The position numbers were made by a program, and so were the translations under genes. A DNA stretch of 64,000 nt. Source: Sarcomyxa edulis. Lineage: Eukaryota; Basidiomycota; Agaricomycetes; Agaricales; Mycenaceae. This document shows positions 58,951 through 64,000 of this stretch, piece after piece (positions within the stretch are counted from its first letter, which is position 1; every line of letters starts with the position of its first letter). Where the stretch lies: positions 682,001-746,000 of the forward strand of contig QUOL01000014.1 in assembly GCA_009761415.1 (NCBI GenBank), read 5' to 3'. Under the pieces are notes generated by a model, which worked only from the letters and a program-made list of their open reading frames with translations, was not told the DNA's origin and made no database searches.

Positions 58951-61053
58951 TCATGCCGTCGATGTAGTCACCGTGTCGAGAACGAGATTCCGCGCCACAT
59001 TCGAGCGAGGCGTGATAGAGCACTGGAATGGATGCGGGTGGCTATGGCTCCAAGTAATGAGGCAAAGAGACCAACATGCGGGAATTAGTTACATACCTCA
59101 CGAGACTATCCGTATACAGAGCATGTGCTTTGACGTCTACGGGGTCATCCTTCGCTTTTGCGATGTCGAAGGTGGCCAGGACCGACACGATCTCGAGCCA
59201 TACTGTGGCATCAGCCATGTGGCGTCCTGGACAGATTCTGTAGGTAAGACGTTGAGATATTGAAGATATCCAGTTCAGACTGAACCAAGATTTCACCTTC
59301 GACCAAAGCCGAAAGCCAGTATCGCATCGTCATCATTAAGTTTGCCGTCAGACGTGAAGAACCTTTCGGGCTTGAAAGAATGTGGATCCGGGTAGAGATC
59401 TTCATTGTGAGTCATTGCCCTATACAGCATCATATGAACACGAGATAACAATAACTTGAAGTAAGCAAAGATAGGACTGGACAGACCATACGTTAGCAAC
59501 TACAGCAGTACCTTTCGGAATGAACGTATCATTATAGATGTCGTCCTGCAAGGAAGCATGGGGTACACCAAGGGGTGTTGCAGGGTGCCATCTACAAATC
59601 ACAGACTCTTATGAGCATGGGACAAGTCAGGAGATGACTTGACAGACCGCATGACTTCACGATAAAGAGCTTCAACGTATGGTAGAGAAGGGCGGTCCTC
59701 CCAGGTAGGCAGTCTGTGAGGTCCTATCACTGCGTCGATCTCATTTTGTGCTTTCTTCTGGGCTTCTGGGTATGCACGCATAGCAAGGAAAAATGTCGCG
59801 GAAGCGGAGGCAGACTACACAGACGGTCCGTGAGTCCCTGCCGTGAAATTTAGCAGTGAAATAAAACGCACGGTATCGGCACCAGCTGCGATGATTTTTT
59901 GTTCCGCAAATTTAGACTGCAAGTCTGGTAGAGGATAGGAGTGATAACTTACCGGCATAAGCGACTGCAGTCACTCGCTTGATTACATTCTCGCCATCCT
60001 CCCCCCTTCCAGATGCGGCATTGTCTTCTAACAGTTCGGCGAGTACTGATGGTGCTCCTGTGCCTCGTTTCTAGGAGTAATAATTTTGATCGATCATGCA
60101 GGTAATCATCTGTAGAAACAGGGACATTCACCATATTCTCTTTGACAAATTCAAACGGTGCAGTCTGCATCAGACCTGTTAATCGTTGGGACTCCAAAGC
60201 TTCTCGTTTAAAACCCGCCCCTGGGAGCCAGGAAGGTATGTGGCGAAGGATGGGAAAAGAAAACATTGACTAAATTTGCGCTCGTAAATGCTGCCCCATT
60301 GACTCTGGCTCCTGCTTGTTCGGCAATCGAGACAAAATAATCATCCGAAGTGACTTCGTGCCCGTACATCGTAGACATGATGATAGCGCCTGCAAGACTG
60401 AAAGAGATGGATGTAAATTGCAGGGTACAACAATCTAGTATGACTTCTTACGTTCGACCATGCGCCATGAAGTCTAGAGGAGTCGAGAGGAGATTCCGAA
60501 GCAGCTCATGTACTTTCCTCATCTGAGTGGGTCGATAATTGAGCGCCGCTTTGAGACGAAATGACTGATGGAAAACTCTTCTATGTTCTCGCCAACGATC
60601 GGAATAACGCATAGTTGCTAAGCTCCATTCCCATCCCAAGCTAAAGCAAGGTGTGAGCAGACAACGGCTACTGAGCGCAGAGATCTATAAAACTCACAAG
60701 TCTAACATGGGACTAGGAAACCTATCAGAGTACACATTCGATCTTCTCTCGAGAAGGTCTCGAGCAATCTCAGAGGAGTTGATAATGACAGTATGTTGTC
60801 CGAGAATGTTAAGATGGAGTAGGTCTCCGTACTGTTTACCCCATCTGGTGTATGTAAGCCATGACTGCGAGGAAGGTATATCGAGGAGATTTCCGATGAC
60901 TATCTTTGGTTTGGGACCAGGAGGGAAAGGTAAGCCCGTCGGATTGGTGGTACGCTTGCCGTAGAACCACTTGTAATATATGCTCGCAAGACAAAAGAAG
61001 ATGAGGGCAAGAGACTTGGGTGGGTCAAGAGGGTCAAAAGATAAGGAAGTCAT
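58951..61053 (-). CDS. Cytochrome P450 (same family), copy 5, with frameshift in exon 3
   Basis: Ten exons: 60698-61053, 60452-60640, 60132-60397, 59953-60070, 59872-59885, 59648-59814, 59487-59591, 59297-59419, 59097-59237, 58951-59041. Anchor SLALIFFCLASIYYKWF, hinge LPFPPGPKP, I-helix AGADT, EVMR, KPERFF and heme loop FGFGRRICPGRHMA are all present. In exon 3, near 60250-60262, four extra bases relative to copy 6 in a T/C run shift the frame (LVNV is followed by FPILRHIPSW in another frame), so the listed exons do not sum to a multiple of three. Either this is a recent pseudogene or the run is mis-sequenced. The intron between exons 7 and 8 of the plus-strand copies is absent. Confidence 0.85.
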
Positions 61054-61315
61054 GGTGGGCGACGAACCTTACGATCATGACGGTCTATATATGAGTGCAA
61101 CAGATCAGAAAGAACGAGTCGTGGGACCCAGATTGAATACAATGGCTTGTTTTGATTCTTCTTGACAAATGGATCCATGAGAGGCTAGGGCCGTGTATTG
61201 AGAAACGCCGAAGATCACCAATCGAACATGTCCTATGGCCTTCAGAAGCAATAACTTGTTTTCCAGAAGATTCGACTTGAAACATCTGAGAGAAAATAAG
61301 ATTGTGCAGAAGTCA

Positions 61316-63359
61316 TCATATACTTGGCTTAGTAACTGTTTCGAGAATGAGGCTTCGCGCCTTATGCGAGCGAGGAGTAATCAAACATTGGAATGGGCGT
61401 GGATGACTATATCGACGGTGGAGGTCAAAATAAGCTGCAAAAAAGAGGAACGAGGAATTGTTCAGATATACCTTATGATGCCATCCGTGTATACACCGAG
61501 GGGATCGATATCGACCCCAGCGTCATTCTTCACCTTTGCGATATTGAAAGTAGCTAGGACTGACACTATTTCGAGCCAGACCGTCGCATCAGCCATATGA
61601 CGTCCAGGGCATATCCTAGATATAAAAATTGGCACCGTCAGGATTGGTACAATGATCAAAAGCGATCAAACCTTCGGCCAAATCCAAAGGCCAGTATCGT
61701 GTCATCGCCGTTGAGTTGCCCATCCAAAGTCAAAAATCTTTCTGGCTGGAAGGAATCAGGATTTGGATACATCTTTTCGTCGCGAGTCATTGCCCTGTAT
61801 GATGTCCTGTTAACATGGGGCGAATGTTGTTTTGTGCTATACGCACCATATATTAGAGATGACAAAAGTTCCCTTCGGAATGAAGCGGTTCTCGTAAACG
61901 TCGTCCTCTATGGTGGCATGAGGTATACCTAAGGGGAGTGCAGGGTGCCATCTTGAGAGGCATTTGAGATAAACATCCTACGAGGGGTCAAGGGACGCAC
62001 CTCAGAACTTCACTATGAATTGCCTGAACATACGGTAACGCATCCCGGTCGTCCCAGGTTGGCAGCCTATCAGGACCTACGACTGAGTCAATTTCTTGTT
62101 GTGCCTTCTTCTGGGCTTCTGTGTGAGTACACATAGCAAGAAAAAAGGTCGCAGAGGCTGAGACAGTCTAGAAAGTGGTCAGTGTGGATCATCTCCATCA
62201 AAAGGCATTGTCTCACTGTATCGGCACCAGCTAAGGTCATTGATTCATCGTCAGAATTGCAAGGTACGGCCAATACCTAGAAACTCACCAGAATATGCAA
62301 TTGCTGCTACCCGTTTGATTACATTCTCGCCCTCCTCTCCTTTTCCGTGAGTGACGTTGCTTTCTAGCAATTTAGCAACCAATGATGGTCCTCCACTGCC
62401 TGAATTCTAAACAAAAGATACATGTCTCTTTGCAATCTGAGACGGTGGAGGGACCGACGTTTACCTTGTTGTCTTTGGCGAAGTTGAAGGGAAGATTTAC
62501 CATCTGAGTCGTTAATTCTCGAGATTTCAAAGCATCCCTCTTGAAACCTGCACCTGGGAACCACGAAGGTATCCGACAAAGTATAGGAAATGCATTGACG
62601 AGCGTGGCGCTTGTAAATGACGATTCTGCAACCCTTTCGGCGGTTTGTTCGGCAATGGAGACAAAATAGTCGTTCGGGGTGACCTCGTGCCCATATATCG
62701 TCGACATGATGATGGCGCCTGCAAGACTTGTAGATAGTTAGTTATTTAAGAAGGCTGGGTTCAACACTAGAATTACTTACGTTCGGCCATGCGCCATGAA
62801 GTCGAAAGGAGTCGAAAGGAGACCTTGGAGTAGTTCGTGTACCTTTCGCATTTGAACAGGTCGATAAGCGAGAGATGCCTTAGGGTGAAACGACTGATGA
62901 AAGACTCTTCTATGTTCGCGCCACCGGTCGGAGTAACGCATGAATGTCAGACTCCATTCCCATCCCATCCTAATTTATGGGATGGATCAGTGAGTCATAC
63001 CAAGATGATGACATTGCTTACATGTTTAACAAAGGACTGGAGGGTCTATCGGAATATATTCTTGACCTCTTGTCCAGGAGCTCTCGAGCTACTCCGAAAG
63101 AATTCAGGACCACAGTATGTTGTCCCAAAACGCAGAGATGAATCATATCTCCATACTGCTTTCCCCAGTCAAAATAAATGACCCATGGCTGGATAGAAGG
63201 TATATCGAAAAAATTCCCGATGATCGACCTTGGTTTCGGGCCAGGCGGAAAAGATATGCCCTTTGGATTGACAGAACGCTTGACGTAGAGCGTCTCGTAT
63301 ATTAAGCCTGAAATGCAGACCACAGTGAGGAGTATTGCCGCACATGCTAGGGAGTCCAT
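61316..63359 (-). CDS. Cytochrome P450 (same family), copy 6
   Basis: Ten exons: 63022-63359, 62781-62969, 62465-62726, 62289-62406, 62217-62230, 62001-62167, 61847-61951, 61672-61794, 61472-61615, 61316-61406; 516 aa. Start ATG at 63359 (MDSLACAAILLTVVCISGLI) gives an N-terminal membrane anchor; the hinge is ISFPPGPKP. I-helix SGADT, K-helix EVLR, QPERFL and heme loop FGFGRRICPGRHMA are intact and the frame is clean. Closest to copy 5, with which it shares absence of one intron and the MAHGRT and TFFLAM blocks. Predicted ER monooxygenase of unknown substrate. Confidence 0.93.
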
Positions 63360-64000
63360 GGGTGGGAAATGGGTCACTGTAGGGTTCAAGAGTTGCTTGT
63401 ATGAATGATCTCGCCCAATCGAAGATATTACCTCCAGTGGCTGGTCATACGATACTAGTAGGGTATAAGCTTGAGCTTGAACATTCGGACTTCATCTGAT
63501 GGTTCTGCCTATTAGCAATAGATATGTAAAGATAACCAAAAATCGGGACCATTCACTCACATGTTTCACGGACGCGTCCCATATATACTTCGAGTCCGCG
63601 CTAAGTCCTCAACGATCTGCATTTCCAGGGGCTGTAACGCTTTCACTGACGCATTCACATATCGTGCATTGATGGCAATGATATTGAGCTTTATGGTCTC
63701 AATCAAAAATTGTGCTGCGATGAAGACATGCAGAGATAGACAGGCTCCCGTGCTTCACGACCTCATAATTATCAACAGCGATGATGACCCAACTTGGGAC
63801 ACTGTCTAAATAGGACTCCGAGTCGTTCGTCGAAGAGGAAAGTCCTTACTCCCGTAAAGAATGAAGAAGACGCGGGATGAACCATCTGTGGACGTATTGA
63901 ACGGACTATACCTGAAGCTAGATTACGATGGTTTAGCTTCGCTACACTAACGATATAGAATTTACTCACTCGACAGTTTTCTGTTAGACTCAAGTTATAG
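63360..64000. other. Right-hand end, no gene recognised
   Basis: Upstream region of P450 copy 6. A plus-strand frame at 63561-63809 ends in LIIINSDDDPTWDTV but has no other coding support. Confidence 0.45.

Noticed and set aside
63561..63809. Plus-strand frame ending with a SUMO-interaction-like LIIINSDDD
   Set aside because: Motif is short, frame lies in the promoter of P450 copy 6, no further support.
1..64000. CRISPR arrays, bacterial operons, rRNA genes
   Set aside because: No regular spacer-repeat pattern, no rRNA sequence, and the gene structure is eukaryotic throughout.

Overview
The window is eukaryotic and fungal, and most likely comes from a filamentous basidiomycete (Agaricomycete). 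Almost every gene is cut by many 45-70 bp GT-AG introns. The tandem P450s belong to the group usually labelled O-methylsterigmatocystin oxidoreductase-like in mushrooms. An Ecl1-type zinc protein and a DUF1996 secreted protein fit the same lineage, and an internal CCCTAA-rich tract matches the TTAGGG telomere repeat of filamentous fungi. All exon models were derived by hand from splice signals and reading frame. Where exon coordinates are listed they sum to a multiple of three, except where a frameshift is reported.

Layout. 1-~5000 (minus): a tyrosine-recombinase (DIRS/Ngaro-type) retrotransposon with gag, RT-RNase H and recombinase ORFs; it runs off the left edge. 5389-6305: pyridoxamine-phosphate oxidase. 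7970-8511: a small, probably mitochondrial membrane protein of unknown function. 9046-21045: four tandem plus-strand cytochrome P450 genes with a decayed P450 between the first two. 21253-22634 (minus): short-chain dehydrogenase, sharing a 181 bp divergent promoter with a nuclear coiled-coil protein (22816-24322). 24540-29068 (minus): two secretory-pathway genes, ERV46/ERGIC3-like and VPS45. 30731-31151: GSKIP-domain protein, convergent with an OGFr-domain gene (31456-32378).

32.4-52.7 kb is gene-poor. It holds an Ecl1-type protein (41906-44005) isolated by about 9.5 kb on the left, one unrecognised multi-exon gene (46179-47508, minus), and scattered simple repeats. 52676-53300: FKBP12. 53847-55687 (minus): secreted DUF1996 protein with 15 exons. 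56008-56860: a non-autonomous Mutator-like element with a 9 bp target duplication, containing a tRNA-like pol III promoter and telomere-like repeats. 57649-58687: secreted GH128 glucanase. 58951-63359 (minus): two more P450s of the same family, one carrying a frameshift.

The six P450s and the relic are one expanded family. They share intron positions, and the third and fourth genes show a tract of near-identity that looks like gene conversion. Most remaining genes are housekeeping (vitamin B6, vesicle traffic, prolyl isomerase). The least described items are the small mitochondrial-like gene, the hidden multi-exon gene at 46-47.5 kb, and the composite Mutator-like element.
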